Shown here in pieces: positions 24,584 through 32,280 of a stretch of 32,280 bases of DNA; the first letter of the stretch is position 1; each line of letters starts with the position of its first letter. The DNA lies in assembly GCA_016293495.1 (NCBI GenBank), contig JAEDED010000026.1:1-32280 (forward strand). Reading direction: 5' to 3'. Source of the stretch: Treponema sp. (lineage in GTDB: Bacteria > Spirochaetota > Spirochaetia > Treponematales > Treponemataceae). The position numbers and the translations under genes were made by a program. Below the pieces are notes generated by a model. That model did not search any database and had not been told where the DNA came from. It saw nothing but the letters and a program-made list of their open reading frames with translations.

Positions 24584-27500
24584 ATGACTCTTTCAGAGCG
24601 TTCAGTAAATAAACCTACAACGGTTTTAATGATATTTATTCTGTTGTTTGCCTTAGGTTGTTACGCAGTATTCAACCTTCCAATCGACAGATTCCCGGAT
24701 ATGGAACTTCCATATATCGCTATCGCAACAACTTATGAAAATGCAGGCCCAGAAGAAGTTGAACAGAGTGTAACACGTACACTTGAAAGTTCTCTTTCTG
24801 GTGTAACTGGTTTAAAACGAATGATGTCAACTTCGTCAACAGGTAACAGTGTCATTTATATGGAAATGAACTATGGTGTAAATCTTGATGAAGCGGTCAG
24901 TGGCTGTCGAGATAAAATAGATATTGTAAGAAAATATCTGCCTTCTGATGCTGATTCTCCAATTATGTTTAAGATGGACCCTGCAATGATGCCAATAATG
25001 GGTTTGTCTATAAAAGGAAATCGAACTCCAGAGGAATTAAGAAAACTTGCCGAGGATGTTGTTCAGAAAAAACTTGAACAGATTGATGGTATTGCTTCTG
25101 CAAATATTTCTGGTGGTCGCGAAAAATGTATACGTGTAGATATTCCTCGTGACAGACTTGAAGCTTATAATCTTACAATTACTGGTGTTGCTCAACTTAT
25201 TGGTGCTCAGAACGTGCAGAGTGCCGGTGGTTCTATTACTTCTGGTGATATAAATTATACAATTCAGTCTGCCGGAAAATATAATTCAATTGAAGATGTA
25301 AAAAATACAGTAATTTCGTGGAAGCCTACTTCGTCAGTTGACGGAGAAATGCCAATTGTAAGGACAATTAAACTTCGTGATATAGCTGATGTTTATGAAG
25401 GTTACAAAAAGGAATCTACAATTGCTTATATGAACGGTGAACCTTGTGTTAGTGTTATGCTTCAGCGTCAGAGTGGAAAAAACTCTGTAGAAGCTGCTAA
25501 CCGTGCAAGAAAGCAGGTTGAAAAATTAAAGGCATCACTTCCGAATGACGTAGAAATTTTTGAAGTGTGGAACTCGACAGATGATATCGAAAACACTATT
25601 AATGCAGTTGTTAAGTCTGTTATTGAAGGTGCGTTGCTCGCAGTTCTTGTACTTATTCTTTTCCTTCGTTCATTTAGAAGTACTTTGATTATTGCTATTT
25701 CAATTCCTATTTCATTATTCATTACTCTTGTCTTGATGTACTTTAGAGGAATGACTCTTAACATGATTTCTCTTGCCGGTCTTTTGATTGGTGTTGGTAT
25801 GCTTGTAGATAACTCAATTGTAGTTCTTGAAAATATTTACAGTTACCGACAGAAAGATGCAAAACCTAAGGTTGCGGCAATTCTTGGTTCGCAAGAAATG
25901 GTTTCTGCCATTACTTCTTCAACTTTGACTACTGTTTGTATCTTCCTTCCGATGATTATGCTTAAGACAAAAATGGGAATGATTGGTCAGTTCTTGAATG
26001 ACCTTTCGATGACAATTATTTTCTCATTGATGTGTTCATTGATAGTTGCGATTACTCTTGTTCCTGTGTTGTCATCAAGCGTATTAGTTGTTGGAAATGC
26101 AGGTGACAAAAGAGATGATTCGTTTATAGGAAAAATTAACAGGGCATTAGGAAATGCTTTTGATAAACTTGATACAGTATATTCTCGTGCAGTTGAAAAA
26201 ACTTTACATCACAAGAAATTGCTTTTAGGCGGAATTCTTGCATTGTTCTTTATTAGTATTTTTGTAGTAGTAAAGATTGGGTATGTATTTATGCCAGAAA
26301 CAGAAACATCAAATATTTCAGTTTCAATTACAATGCCAAAAGGTACACGACTTGAAGTTACAGAAGCTATTACTAAAGAATTTGAATCGATTATTCAGCA
26401 AGAAATTGTTGGAATAAAAAATCTAAGTTCAAATATTGGTGGCGGTGGCTTTATGAGTTCAAGTTCAGATACAAATACAGCCACAATCCGTATTAAGCTT
26501 TATGACGAACAAGAAAGAAAGTCTGGTTATGATAACGCCGAAAGTGCAAGAGAAAAATTGCGACCTTACTTTACAAAATTCCCTGGAGCAGAAATTTCGC
26601 TTTCTTCAGGAACGAACAGTATGTCGTCAGGTCTTGTTGTTGATATTAGATGTGATGACTTGAAAAAACTTGCAACTGTTACAAAAAATGTAGAAGAGGT
26701 TCTTAAAGAAAAAACAACTGATTATATTAATGAAGTTTCTTCTAACCTTGAAGATGGACTTCCGGAAGTTAAGATTGTATTTGACCGTGATTTGATGTAT
26801 GACCTTGCTCTTAATATTTATTCTGTAAGTGCAGAAATTAAAGCAAACATTGACGGTAAAACTGCAACACGTTACGAAGATAATGGTAACGAAATAGATC
26901 TTATTGTAGCATTGTCAGAAGAGGATAAGTCAAAACTTAATGACTTAGACAGCATCTTCGTAACTTCTAATAGCGGAGAAAGAATTCCTCTTTCTGTATT
27001 TGCTCATTATGAAGAATCGACTGCGCCTGTAAGCATTCTCCGCCAGGAACAGACTCGTATGACTCAGATTACTTTGACACCAAAGAAAGGTATTTCAATT
27101 CAGGAAATCCAGGCTAAGGTTAATGAATTAATTGCTGCAAATATTCCTCAGGAAGATAACGTAACAATTTCTTTCTCTGGTGATAACGAAGACTTTATTG
27201 AAGCTGCCGTAAACTTCCTTATCGTAATTATCATGGCTGCTGCTCTTGTATTTGCGATTATGGCCAGCCAGTTTGAATCCTTCAAAGATCCGTTCATCGT
27301 TATCTTTACAATTCCGTTGTCATTCATTGGTGTTGTTTTGATTTACCTTATCAGCGGTCAGAAATTGAGTACAGTTTCAATCTTCGGTTTCTTGATGCTC
27401 GTCGGAATGATCGTAAACAACGGTATCGTTCTTGTAGACTATACAAACCTGTTGAGACGTCGTGGATACAAATTGATGGAAGCTTGTGTTGAAGCTTCAA

Positions 27501-28075
27501 GAAGCCGTCTTCGTCCGATTTTGATGTCGACTTTGACAACAATTATTTCTCTTGTACCGATGGCGTTCTTCCCAAGTGAAGGTACAGAAATGATTCAGCC
27601 AATCAGTATGACAGTACTTGGCGGTTTAAGTTTTGGTTCTTTGATGACATTGTTCGTAATGCCTTCGTTGTATTACATATTCAATGCTGGTCATGAACGT
27701 AAAATCAGAAAGATTAACAAGAAAATTGCTCGTATTGAAAAAAATGGTAACGCTTCTGCTTCCTCTGAAAAGAAACTTGCAAAGCTTACAAAGAAGAAGA
27801 ATAAGTATGAAGCTGCTGATACTGCAAAAGAATCTAACTTTGCAGCTGTTGCAAAACAGGAATTTGTTCCAGAAGCTCCAGAAGCAGTTTCTGAAAAAAA
27901 AGATCCTGCAAGAAAACGTACTTCAAAACCAAAAGCTGCTGCAGAAAAGAAACCTAGTACTGAAACAGCATCAAATGATGCTTCTGTATCAACCGGCACA
28001 GAAACTCTAACAGATTCAACTGCAGCTGGTGATGTAAATTCATCAACTGAAACAAAGGAGACAACAAATGAATAA
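24584..28075 (+). CDS. RND-family inner-membrane efflux transporter with charged C-terminal tail
   Basis: 1163 residues. This is a full HAE1-type RND pump: TM1 (TTVLMIFILLFALGCYAVFNLPIDRFPD), a periplasmic porter domain, TM2-6, a second porter domain, then TM7-12. The proton-relay position in TM4 reads LVDNSIVVLENI (D409, N410), so only the first of the AcrB Asp pair is kept. TM10 has IVNNGIVLVDY (N945, N946) where AcrB has Lys940. These are usual variants in non-AcrB RND groups. After the last helix (about 1030) there is a tail of about 125 residues rich in Lys, Ala, Glu, Ser and Thr (KKLAKLTKKKNKYE, KKDPARKRTSKPKAAAEKK, TGTETLTDSTAAG), which should be disordered and cytoplasmic. GGAG lies 8 nt upstream of the ATG. 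Substrates are unknown. Confidence 0.93.
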   Translation: MTLSERSVNKPTTVLMIFILLFALGCYAVFNLPIDRFPDMELPYIAIATTYENAGPEEVEQSVTRTLESSLSGVTGLKRMMSTSSTGNSVIYMEMNYGVNLDEAVSGCRDKIDIVRKYLPSDADSPIMFKMDPAMMPIMGLSIKGNRTPEELRKLAEDVVQKKLEQIDGIASANISGGREKCIRVDIPRDRLEAYNLTITGVAQLIGAQNVQSAGGSITSGDINYTIQSAGKYNSIEDVKNTVISWKPTSSVDGEMPIVRTIKLRDIADVYEGYKKESTIAYMNGEPCVSVMLQRQSGKNSVEAANRARKQVEKLKASLPNDVEIFEVWNSTDDIENTINAVVKSVIEGALLAVLVLILFLRSFRSTLIIAISIPISLFITLVLMYFRGMTLNMISLAGLLIGVGMLVDNSIVVLENIYSYRQKDAKPKVAAILGSQEMVSAITSSTLTTVCIFLPMIMLKTKMGMIGQFLNDLSMTIIFSLMCSLIVAITLVPVLSSSVLVVGNAGDKRDDSFIGKINRALGNAFDKLDTVYSRAVEKTLHHKKLLLGGILALFFISIFVVVKIGYVFMPETETSNISVSITMPKGTRLEVTEAITKEFESIIQQEIVGIKNLSSNIGGGGFMSSSSDTNTATIRIKLYDEQERKSGYDNAESAREKLRPYFTKFPGAEISLSSGTNSMSSGLVVDIRCDDLKKLATVTKNVEEVLKEKTTDYINEVSSNLEDGLPEVKIVFDRDLMYDLALNIYSVSAEIKANIDGKTATRYEDNGNEIDLIVALSEEDKSKLNDLDSIFVTSNSGERIPLSVFAHYEESTAPVSILRQEQTRMTQITLTPKKGISIQEIQAKVNELIAANIPQEDNVTISFSGDNEDFIEAAVNFLIVIIMAAALVFAIMASQFESFKDPFIVIFTIPLSFIGVVLIYLISGQKLSTVSIFGFLMLVGMIVNNGIVLVDYTNLLRRRGYKLMEACVEASRSRLRPILMSTLTTIISLVPMAFFPSEGTEMIQPISMTVLGGLSFGSLMTLFVMPSLYYIFNAGHERKIRKINKKIARIEKNGNASASSEKKLAKLTKKKNKYEAADTAKESNFAAVAKQEFVPEAPEAVSEKKDPARKRTSKPKAAAEKKPSTETASNDASVSTGTETLTDSTAAGDVNSSTETKETTNE

Positions 28076-28370
28076 AGATAATCTTGTTCGTGTAGAAATC
28101 ATTTTCTCTCAGGCTGTTGAAGAAGACTTCTTTGAGATTTTCAGACATGAAAAAATAGGTTATCACTATTCAAAGATTGATAACGTAACCGGATCAGGCT
28201 TCAGTAATCCAAAGCTTGGAGATGCAATCTGGCCGCAGTTAAATGAAATAATGGTAATTTACTGCTCAGAAGCTGAGGCAGAAAAAATCATTGAGGTTGT
28301 AGAAAGACTTCGAAGACACTATCCTGCAGAAGGAATTGCCTGCTTCACATCTGAAGCACAGTGCAGATAA
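28068..28370 (+). CDS. PG0541-type transporter-associated small protein
   Basis: 100 residues. The sequence (VRVEIIFSQAVEEDFFEIF, IDNVTGSGFSNPKLGDAIWPQLNEIMVIYCSEAEAEKIIEVVERLRRHYP, EGIACFTSEAQ) follows the PG0541 family. That family is named for its linkage to transporter genes and has a PII-like ferredoxin fold order (beta-alpha-beta, GxG-rich loop, beta-alpha-beta). The ATG overlaps the RND stop by 8 nt and has AAGGAG 7 nt upstream, so it is made in step with the pump. It probably binds the pump's cytoplasmic side or a small ligand; the mechanism is unknown. Confidence 0.85.
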   Translation: MNKDNLVRVEIIFSQAVEEDFFEIFRHEKIGYHYSKIDNVTGSGFSNPKLGDAIWPQLNEIMVIYCSEAEAEKIIEVVERLRRHYPAEGIACFTSEAQCR

Positions 28371-28381
28371 TAATTAAGATG

Positions 28382-28423
28382 AAGGGGTTATGAAGAACTT
28401 AAGTTTTTTATAGCCCCTTTTTT
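28382..28423 (+). terminator. Rho-independent terminator of the efflux operon
   Basis: AAGGGGTTAT (28382-28391) pairs with ATAGCCCCTT (28410-28419) over 10 bp with one G-U. An 18-nt loop lies between, and a T-run follows. Confidence 0.85.
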
Positions 28424-28440
28424 ATTTCTGTGTAAGATTG

Positions 28441-28446
28441 TATAAA
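28441..28446 (+). promoter_or_regulatory. Predicted -10 box of the radical SAM gene
   Basis: TATAAA lies 7 nt before ATG 28454. The -35 position falls in the T-run of the preceding terminator and is not convincing. No Shine-Dalgarno is present, so this is another candidate leaderless start. Confidence 0.45.
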
Positions 28447-28453
28447 TTGATTA

Positions 28454-29386
28454 ATGAAATATTATTCTGTAAACGAATATTACAAAAAAACATTCGGTCA
28501 TAAAGTCTACAAGCTTTCGCTTGATGCCGGCTGTACCTGTCCTAACCGTGACGGAACTAAAGGAACCGGCGGCTGCATTTTTTGCAGTGCAAGTGGTTCA
28601 GGAGAATTTTCGGCAGACAGAAATCTGTCAATTACAGAACAAATTGAAAAAGCAAAACAGCTTGTTCAGCATAAAATAAAAAACGAAAATCTGTCTTCTT
28701 CAAATTACATCGCTTACTTTCAGAATTTTACAAACACGTACGGCGATGAAAATTCACTTATACAAAAATACACAGAAGCTCTCAAAAATCCCTCGATAGC
28801 AGGAATATCAATTGCAACTCGTCCTGACTGCCTGTCACAGTCAATCCTCAAAAAAATAAACGAACTTTCAAAAACAGAATTTCCCGTCCCGCTCAAAAAA
28901 CAGAAAAAACATTTTTCAATCGAATTAGGATTGCAGACTTCATGTCAGAAGTCAGTTGAATACATCAACCGCCGTTATCAAAACGAAGAATATACAGATG
29001 CAGTTTTGCGCATCAAAAAATTAAATCCTGATATTCACATCGTAACACACATTATTTTCGGACTTCCAGGCGAAACAGAAGAAGACATGCTGAACTCCGT
29101 AAAGTTTGCAGTCAATGCCGGAACAGACGGAATTAAAATTCAAGTTCTCAATGTTTTAAAAGGCACACGGCTTGAAGAAGAATATTTAAAAACAAAATTT
29201 CATATCATGCAGATCGATGAGTATTTTGAACTCGTAAAAAAAACGCTCAAAATCATTCCTCCGGAAATAGTAATTCACAGACTTACAGGTGACGGCGCAA
29301 AACGGCTTTTAATCGAACCTAAATGGGTCAGTGACAAAAAATTTGTCTTAAACAATTTCTTAAACAAAATTTTATATAGCATTTAA
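28454..29386 (+). CDS. Radical SAM protein, YhcC/TIGR01212-like family
   Basis: 310 residues. The N-terminus carries the family's iron-sulfur ligand region GCTCPNRDGTKGTGGCIFC, with C29, C41 and C44 the likely cluster ligands and C27 an additional Cys. This wide first gap is typical of YhcC/YtqA proteins. AYFQNFTNTYG, IATRPDC, ELGLQTSCQKSVEYINRRY and HIIFGLPGETEEDML are the remaining family blocks. The C-terminal HRLTGDGAKRLLIEPKW is also characteristic. The reaction of this family is not established, though relation to Elp3-type proteins suggests tRNA or nucleic-acid work. It is monocistronic on both sides by promoter evidence. Confidence 0.92.
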   Translation: MKYYSVNEYYKKTFGHKVYKLSLDAGCTCPNRDGTKGTGGCIFCSASGSGEFSADRNLSITEQIEKAKQLVQHKIKNENLSSSNYIAYFQNFTNTYGDENSLIQKYTEALKNPSIAGISIATRPDCLSQSILKKINELSKTEFPVPLKKQKKHFSIELGLQTSCQKSVEYINRRYQNEEYTDAVLRIKKLNPDIHIVTHIIFGLPGETEEDMLNSVKFAVNAGTDGIKIQVLNVLKGTRLEEEYLKTKFHIMQIDEYFELVKKTLKIIPPEIVIHRLTGDGAKRLLIEPKWVSDKKFVLNNFLNKILYSI

Positions 29387-29410
29387 ATATTTTATAGAAA
29401 ACATTATAAT
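29382..29410 (+). promoter_or_regulatory. Predicted promoter of the YidC-like/sulfatase-like fusion gene
   Basis: TATAAT (29405-29410) with TTTAAA (29382-29387) at 17 nt. The -10 box ends 10 nt before ATG 29421, so any leader is only a few nt, and no Shine-Dalgarno is present. Confidence 0.5.
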
Positions 29411-29420
29411 ATTTTTTATT

Positions 29421-32165
29421 ATGGAAAATTTTTTCTCTACAGTTATCATTTATCCGCTAACACAAATAATCGAAGTTTCTTACGTTTTTTTTTACCGCTT
29501 TTTTAAAAATCCCGGAATCTCAGTAATCGGAGTAAGCCTTGCCGTTACGCTTCTTTGTCTTCCGCTTTATATCGTAGCAGAACGCTGGCAACAAATTCAG
29601 CGCAATACAGAAGCAAAATTAAAACCGCGCACAGACAAAATAAAACAGGCATTTAAAGGTGATGAGCAGTATATGATGCTCAACACATATTACAGACAGA
29701 ATCATTACCATCCGTTAATGGCATTGCGCTCATCGTTCGGGCTATTAATTCAGATTCCGTTTTTTATTGCTGCTTACAGTTTCCTGTCGAATATGGAAGC
29801 ATTAAAAGGACAATCATTTTTATTCATCAAAGATATGGGTGCGCCGGACAGACTTTTTGCCATAGGTTCTTTTTATGTAAACATTCTGCCTATTGCAATG
29901 ACGGCAATAAACATCATCGCCGGCGCAATTTATACAAAAGGATTTGCCATAAAAGAAAAAGTCCAGATTTACGGAATGGCACTGGTTTTTCTTGTCCTAC
30001 TTTATAACAGTCCGTCAGGTCTTGTCTTGTACTGGACGATGAACAATATTTTTTCGCTAATTAAAAACATTTTTTACAAATTAAAAAATCCGCTAAAAGT
30101 TCTCTACGGAATTTTGTGTGCCGTTGTCATTCTAATGGACATCTACTTGATTTTCTTTTTTAACAAATCAAGCAGGATTGTATATCTGCGGATTGCTGCA
30201 GTAATCTGTTTTACAAGCCTTCTTTTTATTCCGTTTATCGTAAAAGCTTTTAATCATCTTGCAGACAAAATTTTAAAACCAGTCGCAGACGACAAAAAAC
30301 TTCGTTTCGGAATTTTTATTTTTGCATCTGCCGGCTGCTGTCTTTTGACTGGGCTTGTTCTGCCTTCTTTGCTTGTTTCTTCGAGCGTTCAGGAATTTGC
30401 AGACATCGCAGGTTACGGTTGTCCAAACTTTTTTGTATGGAATACTTTTTTTCAATGTGTAGGACTTTTTGTTTTCTGGCCTGTCTGCATTTACTTTTTG
30501 TTCCATAATAAAATCCAGACTTTGCTGACTTTGTTTTTAAGCTGCTTTTTAGTCTGTGCTCTTTTAAATGCATTTGCATTTGTAGGCAATTACGGAACTA
30601 TGAACCAGTGGCTCGTCTTTATTGGCGGAGTACGTTTTGATAAAGCAGGTGTTTTACTTCTGAACATTGTAACTATATTTATTTTAGTTGCAGCAGTTAT
30701 TCTTCTTATGAAATTTTTTCCTAAATTCCTCTCGTCAATTCTGCTTGTTGCATGCCTCGCCTTTTTTACATTCGGAATCGTAAACGTAAACACAATCAAC
30801 AAAAAATACACAGATTACAAAAACAATATAAGTTTGCAAAACACATATTCTACGTTAAAGCCAGAATTTCATTTGAGCAAGACAGGAAAAAACGTAATCG
30901 TCATTATGATTGACAGAGCGATGAGTGCTTTTGTTGAATCTGTTTTTGAAGAATCTCCTGAGTTGTACAATAACTACGACGGCTTTACTTTTTACAAAAA
31001 CTGCGCTTCATTTCACGGGCACACAATTTTTGGCGCACCAAGTTTATTCGGCGGATATGAATACACACCATGGGAACGCGAAAAGCGCAATGACAAAACG
31101 CTCAAAGAACAGCACAACGAAAGCCTCTTGCTCATGCCGCGCGTTTTTACGGAACAGGCAGATTTTTCGGCAACGATTGCAGATTCTTCTTGGGCAGACT
31201 GGTCATGGATTCCAAATATGCACATCGCAGATGATTATCCGAAAATTGAAGGAAAGAACTTAAATACAAAATACAATTTTGAATTTGAAAAACGACATCC
31301 GGATTTAAAATCAAATCCAAATCTCCTTGCAAAAGTTTTAAAGCGCGATTTATTCTGGGTAAGCCTGTTCAGACAAGCCCCGATGGTATTACGACCGTTT
31401 ATTTTTTACGATGCAACATGGTGGAATTCTGAAAACGTAGAAAAAAATTCTCCATTTCCAGGCCAATATGCTGAACTTTATTTTTTGCCGGAAATTACAG
31501 ATTTTAATTCTAAAAGCGAAAATAACTTCATCTATTTTGTAAATGAGCTTACACACGATGCATGTAAACTTGAAGCACCTGACTACGTTCCTGTAAAAAA
31601 CGTCACTTCAAGCGGAAAAGGAAAATTTGCCGATGATGCTTATTATGACGTAAACGCAGCAGCCTTCCTCCGTATCGGAAAATGGCTCAAATATTTGCAG
31701 ACAGAAAATTGTTATAACAACACAAGAATCATAATCGTATCTGACCATGGCGGCGGGTCTGCTGTTGATAAAGCAGAATTTGAAGATTTTGACAATCCGG
31801 TTCTCGATGTTCCTGGACGAAAAGACCATTTCAAAGACCACTACCACCCGGTTCTTTTAGTAAAAGATTTTAACTCTCACGGAAAATTAAAAACAGACAT
31901 GAATTTTATGACAAACGCAGATGTTCCGTTTCTTGCATTTAAGGACATAATAAAAAATCCAGTAAATCCTTTTACAGGCAATCCTGTTACAGACAAAATA
32001 AAACATCGTGACGGTGCCGTAATTTTAACTCCCTTTATCTGGAACGCAGATCAGTTGATTGATATGTATTCAATTCCTGCAAAAGAAAATGAATGGTACA
32101 CTGTAAAAGACAACATCTTTGAAAGCAAAAACTGGGTACAGGGAATTCCTGAGTCAGCAAAATAA
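29421..32165 (+). CDS. YidC/Oxa1-like membrane domain fused to a sulfatase/phosphotransferase-like domain
   Basis: 914 residues. Residues 1 to about 225 follow the YidC/Oxa1 core: TM1 (GVSLAVTLLCLPLYIVAE), a charged cytoplasmic hairpin (IQRNTEAKLKPRTDKIKQAF), HPLMALRSSFGLLIQIPFFIAAYSFL, and NSPSGLVLYWTMNNIFSLIKN. The groove arginine (ILIRLLILPL in Bacillus) aligns with T43, so standard insertase activity is doubtful. About seven further helices (about 228-460) follow. The rest is an alkaline-phosphatase-superfamily domain: VIVIMIDRAMSAF (D498), HGHTIFGAPSLFGG (T535 a candidate nucleophile), VSDHGGG (D775, H776), and a late HYHPVLLV. Such domains sit outside the membrane and move or remove phospho- or sulfo-groups on glycans and lipids. 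The adjacent probable glycosyltransferase start fits envelope-glycan modification; the fusion's function is inferred. Confidence 0.85.
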   Translation: MENFFSTVIIYPLTQIIEVSYVFFYRFFKNPGISVIGVSLAVTLLCLPLYIVAERWQQIQRNTEAKLKPRTDKIKQAFKGDEQYMMLNTYYRQNHYHPLMALRSSFGLLIQIPFFIAAYSFLSNMEALKGQSFLFIKDMGAPDRLFAIGSFYVNILPIAMTAINIIAGAIYTKGFAIKEKVQIYGMALVFLVLLYNSPSGLVLYWTMNNIFSLIKNIFYKLKNPLKVLYGILCAVVILMDIYLIFFFNKSSRIVYLRIAAVICFTSLLFIPFIVKAFNHLADKILKPVADDKKLRFGIFIFASAGCCLLTGLVLPSLLVSSSVQEFADIAGYGCPNFFVWNTFFQCVGLFVFWPVCIYFLFHNKIQTLLTLFLSCFLVCALLNAFAFVGNYGTMNQWLVFIGGVRFDKAGVLLLNIVTIFILVAAVILLMKFFPKFLSSILLVACLAFFTFGIVNVNTINKKYTDYKNNISLQNTYSTLKPEFHLSKTGKNVIVIMIDRAMSAFVESVFEESPELYNNYDGFTFYKNCASFHGHTIFGAPSLFGGYEYTPWEREKRNDKTLKEQHNESLLLMPRVFTEQADFSATIADSSWADWSWIPNMHIADDYPKIEGKNLNTKYNFEFEKRHPDLKSNPNLLAKVLKRDLFWVSLFRQAPMVLRPFIFYDATWWNSENVEKNSPFPGQYAELYFLPEITDFNSKSENNFIYFVNELTHDACKLEAPDYVPVKNVTSSGKGKFADDAYYDVNAAAFLRIGKWLKYLQTENCYNNTRIIIVSDHGGGSAVDKAEFEDFDNPVLDVPGRKDHFKDHYHPVLLVKDFNSHGKLKTDMNFMTNADVPFLAFKDIIKNPVNPFTGNPVTDKIKHRDGAVILTPFIWNADQLIDMYSIPAKENEWYTVKDNIFESKNWVQGIPESAK

Positions 32166-32200
32166 ATAAGGAATAACAAAATTTTTACAGTACTTTTCTG

Positions 32201-32206
32201 TATAAT
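32201..32206 (+). promoter_or_regulatory. Predicted -10 box upstream of the last gene
   Basis: TATAAT 21 nt before ATG 32228. No good -35 at 16-18 nt. An ATG at 32211 opens only a 17-codon frame and is not taken as the start. Confidence 0.35.
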
Positions 32207-32227
32207 CATAATGATAAGGCAAAAGAA

Positions 32228-32280
32228 ATGGATTTATATCATACAAAAACACCGGTGGCGATGATTATTTTTAATCGATA
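32228..32280 (+). CDS. Start of a probable glycosyltransferase, cut by right edge
   Basis: Only 17 codons are visible: MDLYHTKTPVAMIIFNR. A short polar start followed by (T)PVAMIIFNR is typical of family-2-like glycosyltransferases that open with a beta strand and an FNR(P) turn. An AAGG element lies about 9 nt before the ATG. The call rests on a few residues and on the envelope-modifying gene upstream, so it is tentative. Confidence 0.45.
   Translation, partial: MDLYHTKTPVAMIIFNR

Noticed and set aside
32211..32264. 17-codon ORF starting at ATG 32211
   Set aside because: It has no ribosome site and terminates quickly; the ATG at 32228 opens a frame with a glycosyltransferase-like start.
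1..32280. CRISPR arrays, tRNA or rRNA genes, riboswitches
   Set aside because: No regularly spaced direct repeats, cloverleaf-like sequences or long structured leaders were seen; intergenic gaps are all under 200 bp apart from the remnant at the left edge.

Overview
The window looks like a low-GC spirochaete chromosome segment, most likely from a host-associated Treponema. The basis is gene content and style rather than a database match. It has a bacterial XPB-type helicase, many lipoproteins with loose spirochaetal lipoboxes (TSC, TSC, TSC), and a TolC/adaptor/RND set in the same order as Borrelia besC-besA-besB. The species cannot be fixed from the sequence alone.

Layout. (1) 1-775, minus strand: a decayed reading frame that joins an N-terminally truncated IS110-type transposase piece to RHS/YD-repeat sequence and runs off the left edge. 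It has neither a Met codon nor a stop in the window. (2) 873-8222, plus: an XPB helicase; its Helicase_C_3-type partner; two aspartoacylase/succinylglutamate desuccinylase paralogues, the second lacking key zinc-site residues; and a 7TM class III adenylate cyclase. (3) 8270-11926: a 1218-residue hybrid histidine kinase with a periplasmic binding-protein-like sensor. (4) 12062-17426: a cell-envelope cluster of two fibronectin-III-like lipoproteins, a small lipoprotein and a putative outer-membrane protein with a charged tail, closed by a clear terminator. (5) 17569-19800: an MCP-like soluble signalling protein followed by cheD. A MinD/ParA ATPase lies convergent to them on the minus strand. (6) 20901-28370: an efflux operon made of a double-headed TetR regulator with a near-ideal palindromic operator at its promoter, then TolC-like, adaptor, RND pump and a PG0541-type small protein, ended by a terminator. 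(7) 28454-32280: a radical SAM protein, an unusual YidC-like/sulfatase-like fusion protein, and the start of a probable glycosyltransferase.

A theme running through the window is start-site architecture. Several first-in-unit genes have a -10 box only 7-10 nt before the ATG and no Shine-Dalgarno sequence, as expected for leaderless or nearly leaderless mRNAs. Genes inside operons have good Shine-Dalgarno sites. The most distinctive items are the YidC-like/alkaline-phosphatase-superfamily fusion that lacks the insertase groove arginine, the double-TetR efflux operon with a related half-site in the divergent minD-like promoter, and the paired intact/degenerate zinc hydrolases.
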